Notes: generated from the sequence alone by a model not told the origin. A stretch of 64,000 nucleotides of DNA from Litorivicinus sp. (GCA_018401755.1 JAGYKJ010000005.1:186001-250000), one strand, 5' to 3'; positions 18,603-28,034 are shown, numbered from the stretch's first letter. Program-made: numbers and translations.

Positions 18603-18856
18603 GGGTCGCTCATCTTCTCTATCCACAGCTGAGTGTTACGATTCCGCACAATTTGCCAAGCCGTGATGCCATACTTTGGGTGTGTTATTGCGGTGTCAAG
18701 AATTCATAAACTACTGTTTTTATTAGACTTATTAAAATATCCAAATGAATCACAATGTACAAAGATCTGAATCGGAACAAGGACTTAGCTGGACAGTGAA
18801 TAAACCAGTCACAGAGTTATCCACAGGACTTAAGGGGTCGACTTTCGTCGTATAAA
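18603..18856. other. AT-rich intergenic region before azlC
   Basis: No gene seen. The middle part (18670-18760) is AT-rich. A near-perfect DnaA box CTATCCACA lies at 18619-18627 and a perfect TTATCCACA at 18817-18825. TATAAA at 18851-18856 touches the azlC ATG and could be a -10 element, which would make the annotated start leaderless or too early. No tRNA or other RNA gene recognised. Confidence 0.45.
18817..18825 (+). promoter_or_regulatory. DnaA box upstream of azlC
   Basis: TTATCCACA, perfect match to TTATNCACA, 32 bases before the azlC ATG and in the place of a -35 region. Only one other imperfect box is nearby, so this is a possible regulatory site rather than an origin. Confidence 0.45.
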
Positions 18857-19576
18857 ATGCGGTCCACCTCGAACGCAGCGCTCCCCCATTCCCCGCTCCA
18901 AGCCGGTGCATGGGCAATTTTGCCGCTAACCCCAGGCATTGTGCCCTTTGGTTTAATTGCTGGACTGACACCTGTTCAATTGGGCTACCACTGGCTGGAC
19001 TCTGTCGCGGCATCCCTGCTTATTTTTGCTGGAGCCTCCCAGATTGCGGCCTACCAGTTGATTGCCGAGCACAGCAGTGTCTGGGTCATTTTTCTGACGG
19101 TCATTGCCGTCAACCTCCGCTATATTCTCTACAGCGCAAGTATTGCACCCCACCTCTCCGACGCGCCTTGGCCCCTGCGTCTATTGGCTGCCTATGGACT
19201 GACGGATCAAAGTTACGCGGTCTGTCTGAAAACATTTGCCGCCCGAGACTTTGATCTCAGCGAACGCTTACGGTTTTATTTTGGTGGTTCAGCGGTGGTC
19301 TGGAGCGTTTGGCAAACGACGACCTTGATCGGCGCGCTGGCAGGCCAAGTGATTCCGCTGCTGTGGAGCCTTGAGTTCATGATCCCCCTGAGTTTCTTCG
19401 TGCTTGCATTGGGAACCATCCACCGCCCCGCACACCGCACTGCGGCTGTGGTCGGAGGAACTGTGGCTGCAATGCTCATGCATGCACCCTTTAATCTGGG
19501 GTTGATCACAGGCGCACTGATGGGTGTGATCGCAGGTATGGCACATCATCGCTGGGGGTCAACGCATGCATCCTGA
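18857..19576 (+). CDS. azlC: AzlC family branched-chain amino acid exporter, large subunit
   Basis: A 239-residue inner-membrane protein. With AzlD it forms an exporter of branched-chain amino acids or their analogues. The family region GIVPFGLIAGLTPVQLG near residue 28, FAGASQIAAYQLIA near residue 56 and the NLRYILYSASIAPHL motif near residue 92 are clear. The N-terminal start has no clear Shine-Dalgarno sequence. It overlaps azlD by 11 bases, so the two are translationally coupled. Confidence 0.92.
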   Translation: MRSTSNAALPHSPLQAGAWAILPLTPGIVPFGLIAGLTPVQLGYHWLDSVAASLLIFAGASQIAAYQLIAEHSSVWVIFLTVIAVNLRYILYSASIAPHLSDAPWPLRLLAAYGLTDQSYAVCLKTFAARDFDLSERLRFYFGGSAVVWSVWQTTTLIGALAGQVIPLLWSLEFMIPLSFFVLALGTIHRPAHRTAAVVGGTVAAMLMHAPFNLGLITGALMGVIAGMAHHRWGSTHAS

Positions 19577-19913
19577 GCTTCTCCTGGTCCTCGGCCTCTG
19601 TGGCCTCGCAACACTGGCACTGAAAGGATCATTTATTGAAGGGCAGCGTCACTTACAACTGCCTCATTGGTTTCGGGAGGCCCTGGAGTATGTACCCCCC
19701 GCAATCTTAATGGCGCTGGTCATTCCAGGATTTATCAAGGGCGAGGCGACGTTGATTACGTTAGCAGGTCCAGTCTGGATTGACCCACGCTGGATTGGCG
19801 CTCTGATCGCCTTCGGAAGCTACGTGCTCACCCGCCGAAGCATCCCGACCTTGGCGGCAGGAATGCTCGGATTACACGGCAGCTATTGGCTGCAAAACCT
19901 GCTACAGAGTTAG
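19566..19913 (+). CDS. azlD: AzlD family small subunit
   Basis: A 115-residue protein with about four membrane helices: LLLVLGLCGLATLALKGSFI, then REALEYVPPAILMALVIPGF with the conserved VPPAIL segment, and a final helix pair. This is the small partner of AzlC; the pair overlaps by 11 bases. It meets the convergent Yip1 gene with a four-base overlap. Confidence 0.9.
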   Translation: MHPELLLVLGLCGLATLALKGSFIEGQRHLQLPHWFREALEYVPPAILMALVIPGFIKGEATLITLAGPVWIDPRWIGALIAFGSYVLTRRSIPTLAAGMLGLHGSYWLQNLLQS

Positions 19914-20515
19914 CTCGGGATATAGACCAAACTGATCATATCCCAGGCAATCACGCTAACCGCCAGCATCCCCACAAGGGTACATAAGGCAACGGTCAGA
20001 ATCGACGAGGCGAACAAAAATGCACGGTCTTCGTCAATGTCCATAATGCGTGACGTCCCGCTATAGAGCAGATACACCGCATCAGCCATCGCAACCATCC
20101 CGATCAATACATTGAACCAAAGGGCAGGCCATAGCAGCGACAATCCCGATAGAAACAGGGGCGTCGCAGTGACTGTTGTCAACATTAAGCAGGCATCCAA
20201 GGTGGATGACCCACCATAGGTCTTCTGCATCCAAAAAATAGCGCTCGCAATGAATGCAATCGCAGCCCACATCGCAAAATAAAACATGATGGCACTGGAT
20301 ACGGCACTGGATGCAGCAAGACGAACTGGGTTCTCGCCTGCGACAGACCAGCCAAACTGGGTAACCCCGATAAACATCGAGATCGCAGGGATCGCGGCAA
20401 GGATGGAGATCTGCGTTAAAAAAATCGTCTTGGTGGTGTAGCGTTCTTCACGCAACATGCCCCATTCTTTCTTCGGGTCGCGCAAAATGCCCGCGATATG
20501 ACCAAAGTACATCAT
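19910..20515 (-). CDS. Yip1 family membrane protein
   Basis: A 201-residue integral membrane protein with about five helices after a short cytoplasmic N-terminus (MMYFGHIAGILRDPKKEWGMLREE). That opening, where the protein is attached to a conserved P..EW segment, is typical of bacterial Yip1-domain proteins. GGAGAG precedes ATG 20515. It lies downstream of ctaB in the same direction, 80 bases away, so it may be a tail gene of the oxidase cluster, but no functional link is known. Confidence 0.75.
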   Translation of the reverse strand: MMYFGHIAGILRDPKKEWGMLREERYTTKTIFLTQISILAAIPAISMFIGVTQFGWSVAGENPVRLAASSAVSSAIMFYFAMWAAIAFIASAIFWMQKTYGGSSTLDACLMLTTVTATPLFLSGLSLLWPALWFNVLIGMVAMADAVYLLYSGTSRIMDIDEDRAFLFASSILTVALCTLVGMLAVSVIAWDMISLVYIPS

Positions 20516-20596
20516 GTTATGGCTCTCCCTAGGACGCGTTGGCGCCAATCATCCTCTATGCAAATCAATTACCAGTGTCGTCGCTTTGAAAGCACA

Positions 20597-21499
20597 TCAC
20601 AAAATCACAAAATGATCCACCAGAAGCGCCAAGAACAGCCACATAATGTAGCGAATCGAGTAGAAGAACAGACGCATCGCATCCGCATCATCTTCGGAAT
20701 ACCACACCGTTCGCATCAGCCACAAAAACCGGCAGTTCAATACAGACACCCACAACACATAAATCCAACCACACATCCCAGTCAACACTGGCAATAGTGT
20801 CACCACGACCATCAGCAAGGTATAGAGCACCATATGGAGCTTGGTGTATTGGCGTCCGTGTGTGACCGGCAGCATGGGAATGCCTGCCTCTGCATACTCG
20901 GCCTGCTTGGCTAAGCACAGCGCCCAGAAATGCGGTGGCGTCCAAGCAAAGATAATCGCCACCAGAAGCAGTGCGTTGGGGTCAACAGACCCTGTCACAG
21001 CCACCCATCCAAGTAAGGGTGGCGACGCACCGGCAATCCCGCCAATCACGATATTCTGTGGTGTGGCGCGTTTCAGATAAAGGGTATAAATCAAGGCATA
21101 GCCAATCACCGACGCGAACGTCAATACAGCCGTCAATGGATTGGCGTACACCACCAGAATCAACAGGCCCAAGCTTGCCAAACAGGCAGCAAAACTGAGT
21201 GCTAACCAGGGCTTGACCTTACCGTCTGCCACCGGGCGACGCTTGGTACGATTCATGAACGCATCGATGCGACGGTCAACCACGTGATTCACGGTTGCTG
21301 CGGCACCCGCTGCAAGCGCAATACCAAGATTAGCCATGATAAAAAGCGTCAGCGAAGGAAGCTGTGGGGATGCCAGCAACATCCCCACGATCGAGGTCAG
21401 CACCATCACCGCGACCACGCGCGGCTTGGTCAGCTCGAGATAGTCGCGCCAGTTCCCAGTCTGTGGTTCAGGCTGGCTGAGGGCGTCCGAGACTGCCAT
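20597..21499 (-). CDS. ctaB: protoheme IX farnesyltransferase (heme O synthase)
   Basis: A 300-residue UbiA-superfamily membrane prenyltransferase that farnesylates heme B to heme O for the aa3 oxidase. Key motifs: LTKPRVVAVMVLTSIVGM near residue 20, NHVVDRRIDAFMNRTKRRP near residue 70 with the Asp-rich substrate-binding signature, and a second prenyl-binding YTLYLKR block. ATG 21499 follows GGAGAGG at good spacing; longer starts lack this. It overlaps the 3' end of ctaA by 32 bases. Confidence 0.94.
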   Translation of the reverse strand: MAVSDALSQPEPQTGNWRDYLELTKPRVVAVMVLTSIVGMLLASPQLPSLTLFIMANLGIALAAGAAATVNHVVDRRIDAFMNRTKRRPVADGKVKPWLALSFAACLASLGLLILVVYANPLTAVLTFASVIGYALIYTLYLKRATPQNIVIGGIAGASPPLLGWVAVTGSVDPNALLLVAIIFAWTPPHFWALCLAKQAEYAEAGIPMLPVTHGRQYTKLHMVLYTLLMVVVTLLPVLTGMCGWIYVLWVSVLNCRFLWLMRTVWYSEDDADAMRLFFYSIRYIMWLFLALLVDHFVIL

Positions 21500-22499
21500 G
21501 CAGGACCTCTCCTTGTTCATCCGTATCAAACACAAACTGCCATGCCGCAATGACAAGAAGTACCGCTAACACGTGGTGTCCGAACGCCAGCGCGTCAGGC
21601 ACTGCATACACCACATTGGCATAGCCTAGCACCACTTGCCCAGCCAGTAATCCTGCCATCACCTGGCAACGGCTCTGAACACTTGGATTTCGACGCGCTA
21701 ACCAAATCAACAACGCAGCCCAGTATCCGATGACAACAAACGCGCCAACGCGATGCACCATCTGAATTGCCGCGCGTGCCTCGAGCGCTAACTGACCACC
21801 TTCATAATTAGGACCAATCTCTGTTTCGATCTCAAAACCCGCTTTGAAATCATAGGGGACGTCAACCCCGGCGGCACAGGTTAATAGGCTTGGACAGGCC
21901 CAGCCAGCATAGTTTGTACTGACCCAACCACCCAAGGCCATTTGCATAAATAACACCAGAATTCCGCCAAGTACCCAACGCTTGGCTGGCGTGCCTACAC
22001 CAACACCTGAGGCGGCTTGACGAAGCCGTGCCCGCAAATACATCAACGTCGACAAAATAATGAGGCCACCCATCAAATGAATCGTCACAATGATCGGTAG
22101 CAGCTTCATGGTGACTGTCCACATGCCGAATGCACCCTGCAGCATCACTAACCCCAGCAGCACCAGGCTGGTCTTGCTCGGGTAATGGGGCACTCCTCGA
22201 TAACGAATCCCAAAATAGGCCAACGCCACAATGATCACGCCAAGGAAGGTCGCTAAGTAGCGGTGGATCATCTCAATCCATCCTTTGTGCGCAGCCACAT
22301 GAATCTCGGGATAGCGCTCTTGCAAATAACTCAACCGCTCCGTATCCGTGGGCATCACCATCGCACCAAAGCAACCGGGCCAATCAGGACATCCCAACCC
22401 TGAATCCGTGATGCGGGTAAACCCACCCTTTGTGATCACAATGACAGCCAATACCAACGCAATCAGCGCCAAGCGGCGCGGCCAAACCGTTTCCATCAT
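21468..22499 (-). CDS. ctaA: heme A synthase
   Basis: A 343-residue COX15/CtaA membrane protein that oxidises heme O to heme A. It begins MMETVWPRRLALIALVLAVIVI, followed by GGFTRITDSGLGCPDWPGCFG, with the heme-ligand histidines in AAHKGWIEMIHRYLATFLG, VTIHLMGG, IQMVHRVGAFVV and GHHVLAVLLV. The CPDWPGC and later WACPSLLTC cysteine motifs are present. It starts at ATG 22499, overlapping the stop of the upstream thioredoxin-like gene by ATGA. Confidence 0.95.
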   Translation of the reverse strand: MMETVWPRRLALIALVLAVIVITKGGFTRITDSGLGCPDWPGCFGAMVMPTDTERLSYLQERYPEIHVAAHKGWIEMIHRYLATFLGVIIVALAYFGIRYRGVPHYPSKTSLVLLGLVMLQGAFGMWTVTMKLLPIIVTIHLMGGLIILSTLMYLRARLRQAASGVGVGTPAKRWVLGGILVLFMQMALGGWVSTNYAGWACPSLLTCAAGVDVPYDFKAGFEIETEIGPNYEGGQLALEARAAIQMVHRVGAFVVIGYWAALLIWLARRNPSVQSRCQVMAGLLAGQVVLGYANVVYAVPDALAFGHHVLAVLLVIAAWQFVFDTDEQGEVLHGSLGRPQPA

Positions 22500-22942
22500 C
22501 CCACCTTCGAAAGCTTCAATAATTTTTTCAGGTCATTCAAAATCAGTGTTGGATTGGTCTCTGGTGGAAATTTCAACACCACATTCCCCAATGGATCAAC
22601 CACCCAAATCGCCCGCTGGTTCGCCTCAGATACTTGCGCTTGACTGCGAACAACAACCCGATCACGTTCGCGACCAAGGGCTGCATGAAAATTCTCCATG
22701 CCAGCCTCGAAGGTATCGCACGCAACACATCCAGCTCCCTGTGTGAGCACAACTTGCCATTTTGGCTGGTCCACTAACATGTCTAGACCAATCTCCGCAG
22801 CCTGCAACTCCCCTGCTATCATCGCGCCGTGCTGAGTTCGACCCTCAGGAACACCAATCCCCGTAAAATACATCGTTGTGGCGACTCCAACTGGCAACAA
22901 GCCACCCGCCCAAATTAATAGCAAGACGCCATAGCGCTTCAT
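22496..22942 (-). CDS. membrane-anchored thioredoxin-like protein of the oxidase cluster
   Basis: A 148-residue protein with an N-terminal membrane helix (MKRYGVLLLIWAGGLLPVGV) and a periplasmic part. That part has a CxxC in GAGCVACDTFEAGM and a thioredoxin/Sco-like end AIWVVDPLGNVVLKFPP. Proteins at this position (between SURF1 and ctaA) are conserved but poorly described in Pseudomonas-like cox clusters. The frame is open further upstream, but ATG 22942 overlaps the SURF1 stop by ATGA. It may handle copper or thiols for CoxB assembly; this is inference. Confidence 0.75.
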   Translation of the reverse strand: MKRYGVLLLIWAGGLLPVGVATTMYFTGIGVPEGRTQHGAMIAGELQAAEIGLDMLVDQPKWQVVLTQGAGCVACDTFEAGMENFHAALGRERDRVVVRSQAQVSEANQRAIWVVDPLGNVVLKFPPETNPTLILNDLKKLLKLSKVG

Positions 22943-23652
22943 GCTCGTCGCCCCCACGTTCGCATCCACCAAATCCACGCAACAATCACGGCAGCGGTCA
23001 TCGCAAACCACTGCACTGCATACCCGATGTGCGTCATCACGCCCACACGAGGGGCCGGACCCTTCGCCGTGATCGGCAACCATCCTTCTGCAAGTACTAC
23101 ACCCGGACGAACATCCCCGAAATCCACATCACGCAACGACTGCACTCGTCGCCCGCCTGGCAACATTTCGGTTGCTGCCTGTCCTGACACATATCCCTCT
23201 GTCAAGGGCACCCATAAGCCGCGAAGCACCGACAGGTTATCGAACACGATGGATGGTAGCTCCGCGCGTGTTCGCTCAGCGGGCACCCAACCCGCGTTCA
23301 CCAGCAATCCAACCTGGTTGATTTGCGCACGCACAAAGACCTCATAGCCAGCGCGGCCATCGACAATTCGGTTCTCTAGGAAAACCCGGTCCGGTGACAC
23401 ATCATCGACCGCAATCTCCAATCGCATACTTTGCTTTCCATCGAAGGATGCGAGCCCCTCGTAAGTCGTTACAAGCCCAGTTGGCACCAAGCTCGCCAGT
23501 AATGCACGCTTGTCATCGGCTCGTTGTAACTGCCAAAAACCAGCGGTCACAGTCAGGCTACCCACCATGAGCACAAGACCCGTAAATAGCCATTTTCTTC
23601 GGGCGCGAGATGTGTTTACCTGTGCCGCTTGAGTCATATCGGATACAACCAT
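22939..23652 (-). CDS. SURF1 family cytochrome c oxidase assembly protein
   Basis: A 237-residue protein with the SURF1 plan: an N-terminal helix (WLFTGLVLMVGSLTVTAGFWQLQRADDK, containing the conserved GFWQLQRA), a periplasmic domain with VFLENRIVDGRAGYEVFV and NAGWVPAERTRAELP, and a C-terminal helix starting HIGYAVQWFAM. It helps insert heme A into CoxA. ATG 23652 shares its first bases with the start of the opposite DUF2909 gene; ATG 23637 (MTQAAQ) is an alternative start. Neither has a strong ribosome-binding site. Confidence 0.92.
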   Translation of the reverse strand: MVVSDMTQAAQVNTSRARRKWLFTGLVLMVGSLTVTAGFWQLQRADDKRALLASLVPTGLVTTYEGLASFDGKQSMRLEIAVDDVSPDRVFLENRIVDGRAGYEVFVRAQINQVGLLVNAGWVPAERTRAELPSIVFDNLSVLRGLWVPLTEGYVSGQAATEMLPGGRRVQSLRDVDFGDVRPGVVLAEGWLPITAKGPAPRVGVMTHIGYAVQWFAMTAAVIVAWIWWMRTWGRRA

Positions 23653-23854
23653 GTTTAAGCTTGTCGTTGTCCTAGTATTCTTCGGCGTTGTGGGCGTTCT
23701 ATTTTCAGGCCTTTACTTCCTGATTAAGGACCCCTCAGAATCCAAACGCACTGCGAATGCGCTGGCTTGGCGAGTCGGTCTCGCGGCTCTCCTCATCGCC
23801 ATCGTGGCGATTGGTGTCCTCACTGGACAAATTGAGCCACGGACCGCGCCCTAG
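23651..23854 (+). CDS. DUF2909 twin-transmembrane protein
   Basis: A 67-residue membrane protein: MFKLVVVLVFFGVVGVLFSGLYFLI, then a conserved basic loop KDPSESKRTANALAWRVG, then a second helix. DUF2909 proteins are found next to SURF1 and coxC in many gammaproteobacteria and are probably linked to the oxidase, but the role is unknown. It is the only gene of this cluster on the plus strand. Its start overlaps the SURF1 start (CATG), and its stop directly abuts the coxC stop. Confidence 0.85.
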   Translation: MFKLVVVLVFFGVVGVLFSGLYFLIKDPSESKRTANALAWRVGLAALLIAIVAIGVLTGQIEPRTAP

Positions 23855-24738
23855 TTAGAGTATGTAGACAAAAATAAACAAACCAACCCAGACGACGTCC
23901 ACAAAGTGCCAATACCACGCAGCCGCCTCGAATGCGAAATGCTGTTTTGGGGTGAAGTCGCCATCAAAGATACGCAACAACATCACAAACAAAATGATGG
24001 TTCCGAGGGTGACATGAAACCCGTGGAATCCGGTGAGCATGTAGAAGGTCGCACCGTAAACTCCCTGACTGCAACGTCAATCCGAGGCTCTGTGTAGGCT
24101 TCAATGTACTCCACCACTTGGAAATACAAAAAAGCAACGGCAAGTGCGATTGTCGCCGCAAGCCAGAATTCGAGCTTCTTACGATGCCCCACCTTTAACG
24201 CGTGGTGGGCAATCGTAATCGTGACGCTTGAACTAATCAGTAACACGGTATTGAGTAAGGGTAAGTGCCAAGGATCAACCAACTCCCTGGGGCCTTCGAA
24301 CTGGACCGGATCAGGGGTGACCATCAATGGCCAGGTCGCCTGGAATCCTTCCCACAACATATTGGTGACGCCTTTCTCGCCTTCTCCACCAAGCCAGGGC
24401 ACTGAGAAAGTCCGCACATAGAAAAGTGCGCCAAAGAAGGCGGCAAAGAACATCACTTCGGAGAATATGAACCAAAGCATCCCTTGCCGAAACGAGCGAT
24501 CCATTTGATCACTGTAGAGACCACTTTGGCTCTCTGTGATCACATCACGAAACCAACCAAAGATCACATAAAACAAAACTAAAAAGCCGGCACCCAAAAT
24601 ATATGGGCCAAATGACGCACGGTCTGCACTCATTGCATTAAATGTCATGGCAGCGCCATAGGCCAATAATCCCATCGAAACGGATGCAATGATCGGCCAT
24701 CGGCTCTGCTCGGGTACGTAGTAAGAGGACGTACTCAT
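23855..24738 (-). pseudogene. coxC: cytochrome c oxidase subunit III, frameshifted (two extra bases)
   Basis: Subunit III of the aa3 oxidase. The frame from ATG 24738 gives a good subunit III (MSTSSYYVPEQSRWPI through FQVVEYIEAYTEP), then leaves the conserved sequence. Removing one base at 24086-24087 (CC instead of C on the coding strand) restores LGLTLQSG. Removing one at 24063-24065 (GGG instead of GG) restores [17 protein letters not shown] and the normal end [16 protein letters not shown] at 23855. So two +1 changes lie about 22 bases apart. Either decayed or, more likely, consensus errors. Stop TAA 23855-23857. Confidence 0.85.
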
Positions 24739-25310
24739 AACAACTGACTCCCTGTCTTTGTCTTCTCTTGGCTCGCAACACGCTCTGCATCCGTGATGTC
24801 ATACAGGGCGTACGAAACGGTAATTGTCGAAATATGTGCTGGTAGCTCTGGACTGACCACAAACACCATCGGCATTTCCTGTGAGGCGCCCGCATCCAGT
24901 GGCTGGCGCTCAAAACAGAAGCAGTTGATTTTGGTGAGATATTGCGCTGCTTCAGAAGGGCTGACTGATGGAACGGCCTGCGCGACCATCCATTCTGTGG
25001 TTGGGTTCATCGCCAAATAAGCGGTCTGTTGCGTTTCACCTGGGAAAATTCGCATCGAACGCTCCACCGGCTTAAAGTCCCAGGGCATCGTTTCTGGATT
25101 GGTCGAGACAAACTGAACTTTGACAGTCCGTGAGCGATCAATCTCGACCGCAACGGTCTCACCGCGACCAAAATTTTTCCCATTCAGTCCTGTGATATCG
25201 CAGAACACCTCGTAGAGCGGCACCAATGCGAATCCGAATCCGAACATCAGGACCGCAGTAATCCCGAGCCGCATTGCAACTCGGGTATTGGCCTGCTTTG
25301 AATCGCTCAT
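24735..25310 (-). CDS. ctaG: cytochrome c oxidase assembly protein CtaG/Cox11
   Basis: A 191-residue copper chaperone that delivers copper to the CuB site of CoxA. It has an N-terminal membrane helix (LGITAVLMFGFGFALVPLYEVFCDITG) and the periplasmic copper-binding motif KINCFCFERQ near residue 130. The C-terminal part HISTITVSYALYD is typical. Its stop overlaps the coxC start (ATGA-type overlap at 24735-24738), and its ATG directly follows the coxA stop. Confidence 0.95.
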   Translation of the reverse strand: MSDSKQANTRVAMRLGITAVLMFGFGFALVPLYEVFCDITGLNGKNFGRGETVAVEIDRSRTVKVQFVSTNPETMPWDFKPVERSMRIFPGETQQTAYLAMNPTTEWMVAQAVPSVSPSEAAQYLTKINCFCFERQPLDAGASQEMPMVFVVSPELPAHISTITVSYALYDITDAERVASQEKTKTGSQLL

Positions 25311-26915
25311 CTAGTCAACCTTTGGCGGCGTTGAGAATGTGTGATAGGGCGCTGGAGACGGTACTGTCCACTCCAGTCCATGCGCTCCATCCCATACTTG
25401 TGCCGTCGCTTTCTCACCCACACGTGCGTTATGAATGATGTTGTAGACAAAGATTAACTGCGACAGGCCAAAGATAAAGGCTCCAACCGATGCAATGCTA
25501 TTGAAGTCGGCAAACTGCAACGCGTAATCAGGAATTCGCCGCGGCATGCCCGCCAATCCAACAAAGTGCATTGGGAAGAACGTGATGTTCACGCCCACAA
25601 AGGACATCCAGAAGTGAAACTTGCCCAAACTCTCATTGAGGACATGGCCGGTCCACTTCGGTAACCAATAATAGACACCCGCCATAATCCCGAACACTGC
25701 ACCAGGCACCAACACATAGTGGAAGTGCGCAACCACGAAGTAGGTGTCGTGATACTGGAAGTCCACAGGTGCAATCGCCAACATCAAGCCAGAGAACCCA
25801 CCGATGGTGAACAGGACCACAAAAGCCAATGCAAATAGCATGGGTGTTTCAAAGGTCATCGACCCGCGGAACATCGTGGCCACCCAGTTAAACACCTTGA
25901 CCCCTGTCGGGACGGCAATCAGCATGGTCGCGAACATAAAGAACACTTCGCCCACCAAAGGCATGCCGACGGTGAACATATGGTGTGCCCACACAATGAA
26001 CGACAATAAAGCGATTGAAGCCACCGCATAGACCATCGATGGATAGCCGAATAGGCGCTTTCGCGCGAATGTCGGGATAATCTCACTGATGATGCCAAAC
26101 GCCGGCAAAATCATGATGTACACCTCTGGATGTCCGAAGAACCAGAAGATGTGCTGGAACAAGACGGGATCCCCACCACCGGCGGCATTGAAGAAGCTGG
26201 TTCCAAAATGGATATCCATCAACATCATGGTCACGACACCCGCCAACACTGGCATCACCGCAATCAACAAAAATGCAGTGATTAACCATGTCCAGACGAA
26301 CAACGGCATCTTCATCAGGGTCATTCCAGGTGCCCGAAGGTTCAGAATGGTCGCGATGATATTAATGGCGCCCATGATGGAAGAGATCCCCATGATGTGC
26401 ACACCAAAAATAAAGTAGGTGGTCGATGGAGGGCCATAGGTAGTCGATAGCGGCGCGTAGAACGTCCACCCGAAGTTCGGAGCCCCGCCTTCCATGAACA
26501 GGCTGGATAACAAAATCAAAAATGCAAATGGAAGAATCCAAAAGCTCCAGTTGTTCATCCGCGGGAGCGCCATGTCTGGAGCACCGATCATCATCGGAAT
26601 CATCCAGTTCGCAAGGCCAACAAATGCCGGCATCACAGCACCAAACACCATGATCAACCCATGCATTGTGGTCATCTGATTGAAGAACTCAGGCTCAACC
26701 AACTGCAACCCGGGCTGGAACAATTCAGCACGAATGATGAGTGCCATCAACCCGCCGATTAGGAACATGCATAAACTGAAGATCAGATACATGCTTCCAA
26801 TGTCTTTGTGGTTCGTCGTAAACAACCACCGACCAATCCCCTTTGCGGGACCGTGATGATGCGGGTCGTGGTCATGATCCTTAACGTGCGGAAGATCGAT
26901 ATCTACAGTCGCCAT
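25311..26915 (-). CDS. coxA: cytochrome c oxidase subunit I (aa3-type)
   Basis: A 534-residue heme-copper oxidase catalytic subunit with 12 helices. It begins with a His-rich tail and [14 protein letters not shown]. Seen are [20 protein letters not shown] (heme a ligand), the proton-channel region, the CuB/tyrosine crosslink motif [33 protein letters not shown], and [14 protein letters not shown] with the heme a3 and heme a histidines. The tail ends with [22 protein letters not shown] lies upstream of the ATG. No frame problem is visible here. Confidence 0.97.
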   Translation of the reverse strand: MATVDIDLPHVKDHDHDPHHHGPAKGIGRWLFTTNHKDIGSMYLIFSLCMFLIGGLMALIIRAELFQPGLQLVEPEFFNQMTTMHGLIMVFGAVMPAFVGLANWMIPMMIGAPDMALPRMNNWSFWILPFAFLILLSSLFMEGGAPNFGWTFYAPLSTTYGPPSTTYFIFGVHIMGISSIMGAINIIATILNLRAPGMTLMKMPLFVWTWLITAFLLIAVMPVLAGVVTMMLMDIHFGTSFFNAAGGGDPVLFQHIFWFFGHPEVYIMILPAFGIISEIIPTFARKRLFGYPSMVYAVASIALLSFIVWAHHMFTVGMPLVGEVFFMFATMLIAVPTGVKVFNWVATMFRGSMTFETPMLFALAFVVLFTIGGFSGLMLAIAPVDFQYHDTYFVVAHFHYVLVPGAVFGIMAGVYYWLPKWTGHVLNESLGKFHFWMSFVGVNITFFPMHFVGLAGMPRRIPDYALQFADFNSIASVGAFIFGLSQLIFVYNIIHNARVGEKATAQVWDGAHGLEWTVPSPAPYHTFSTPPKVD

Positions 26916-26929
26916 CGGTAGTCCCCTTC

Positions 26930-28033
26930 TTAATAATTTTGAATATCAGACGGATTCACATAATCGCCGACAGCATTGCCTAAACGATTACGCTGGTATG
27001 TCACCACCGCTGCCAAATCGACGGCTGACAGCTGATCCTTAAATGCTTGCATCGCGGTTCCGGTTTTCCCGTTCACGACGATATCAATATGTGCAGCGAT
27101 CGCACCGGTCGCAATCGCACTTCCAGAAATCGCTGGAAAAGCTCCCGGGACTCCCTTGACCGTCTAGCGCATGACAGGCGGCGCATGACCTGTTGATAGT
27201 ACGCCCTCACCCATGGCAATCAGCTCATCAACAGAATAGGACTGGCTTGCGGCTTCAGCTAACGCAGCTTTTTTGGCACGTTGGGCCGCGACCCATGCAT
27301 CATATTCCGCCTGAGGCTTCACTTCGACCACAACCGGCATAAACCCGTGGTCCTTCCCACACAACTCTGTGCACTGGCCGCGGTAGACACCGGGCTCATC
27401 AACGCGAACCCATGATTCGTTGATGAATCCAGGAATGGCATCCTTCTTCACGGCAAAATGAGGCACCCACCATGAATGAATCACATCATTCGCGGTAATC
27501 AAAAATCGTACTTTTTTACCCGCCGGAATGACCAGTGGATTATCCACTTCTAACAAGTAATTTGGATTCTTACCGGCTTCGTTATAGATCTCTTCTCTCG
27601 GCGTGGACAAGTTAGAAAAGAAATCAATCTCTTCATCCAGATACTGATATCGCCATTTCCACTGATAGCCCGTGATCTGAATATCGACATCCGCCTCTGA
27701 CGTGTCGTACATATCCATGAGGGTCCCAGTCGCAGGAATTGCCATCCCAATCAAAATGACAAATGGAATCACGGTCCATACCACTTCCACCGTGGTATTT
27801 TCGTGAAAATGGGCTGCCTGAGCGCCCTTTGACTTCCGGTGCATAAAAATGGAGTAGAACATCACTCCAAAGACACCCACTCCAATGACGACACAGATCC
27901 AAAAGATCAACATGTGCAAATCAAAGATGTCCCGACTAATCTCAGTCACACCTTGGTTTAAGTTCACTTGCCAATCAGCCAGGGCCGATGAACTCGCGAG
28001 GGATAGGCCAAGAGCCATCATAGCTTTGGTCAT
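26930..28033 (-). pseudogene. coxB: cytochrome c oxidase subunit II with fused cytochrome c domain, disrupted at the heme site
   Basis: The first 280 codons give a normal CoxB: signal/membrane helices, GYQWKWRYQYLDE, and the CuA site CTELCGKDHGFMPV. The frame then ends at a TAG (27164) inside the C-terminal cytochrome c domain. Three extra bases within 50 (near 27199-27202, at 27186, and in 27153-27155) explain this: removing them gives VYQQVCAACHALDGQGVPGA with an intact CAACH. Beyond the third change the original frame resumes and continues (FPAISGSAIATG) to TAA 26930. SD AAGGAGG in a hairpin loop. Probably consensus errors or a decayed heme domain. Confidence 0.85.
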
Positions 28034-28034
28034 C

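Noticed and set aside
18603-18856. Replication origin
   Set aside because: Only one perfect and one imperfect DnaA box; no dnaA, gidA or dnaN nearby.
27539-27549. TTATCCAC inside coxB
   Set aside because: Single imperfect DnaA-box-like sequence in coding DNA; expected by chance.
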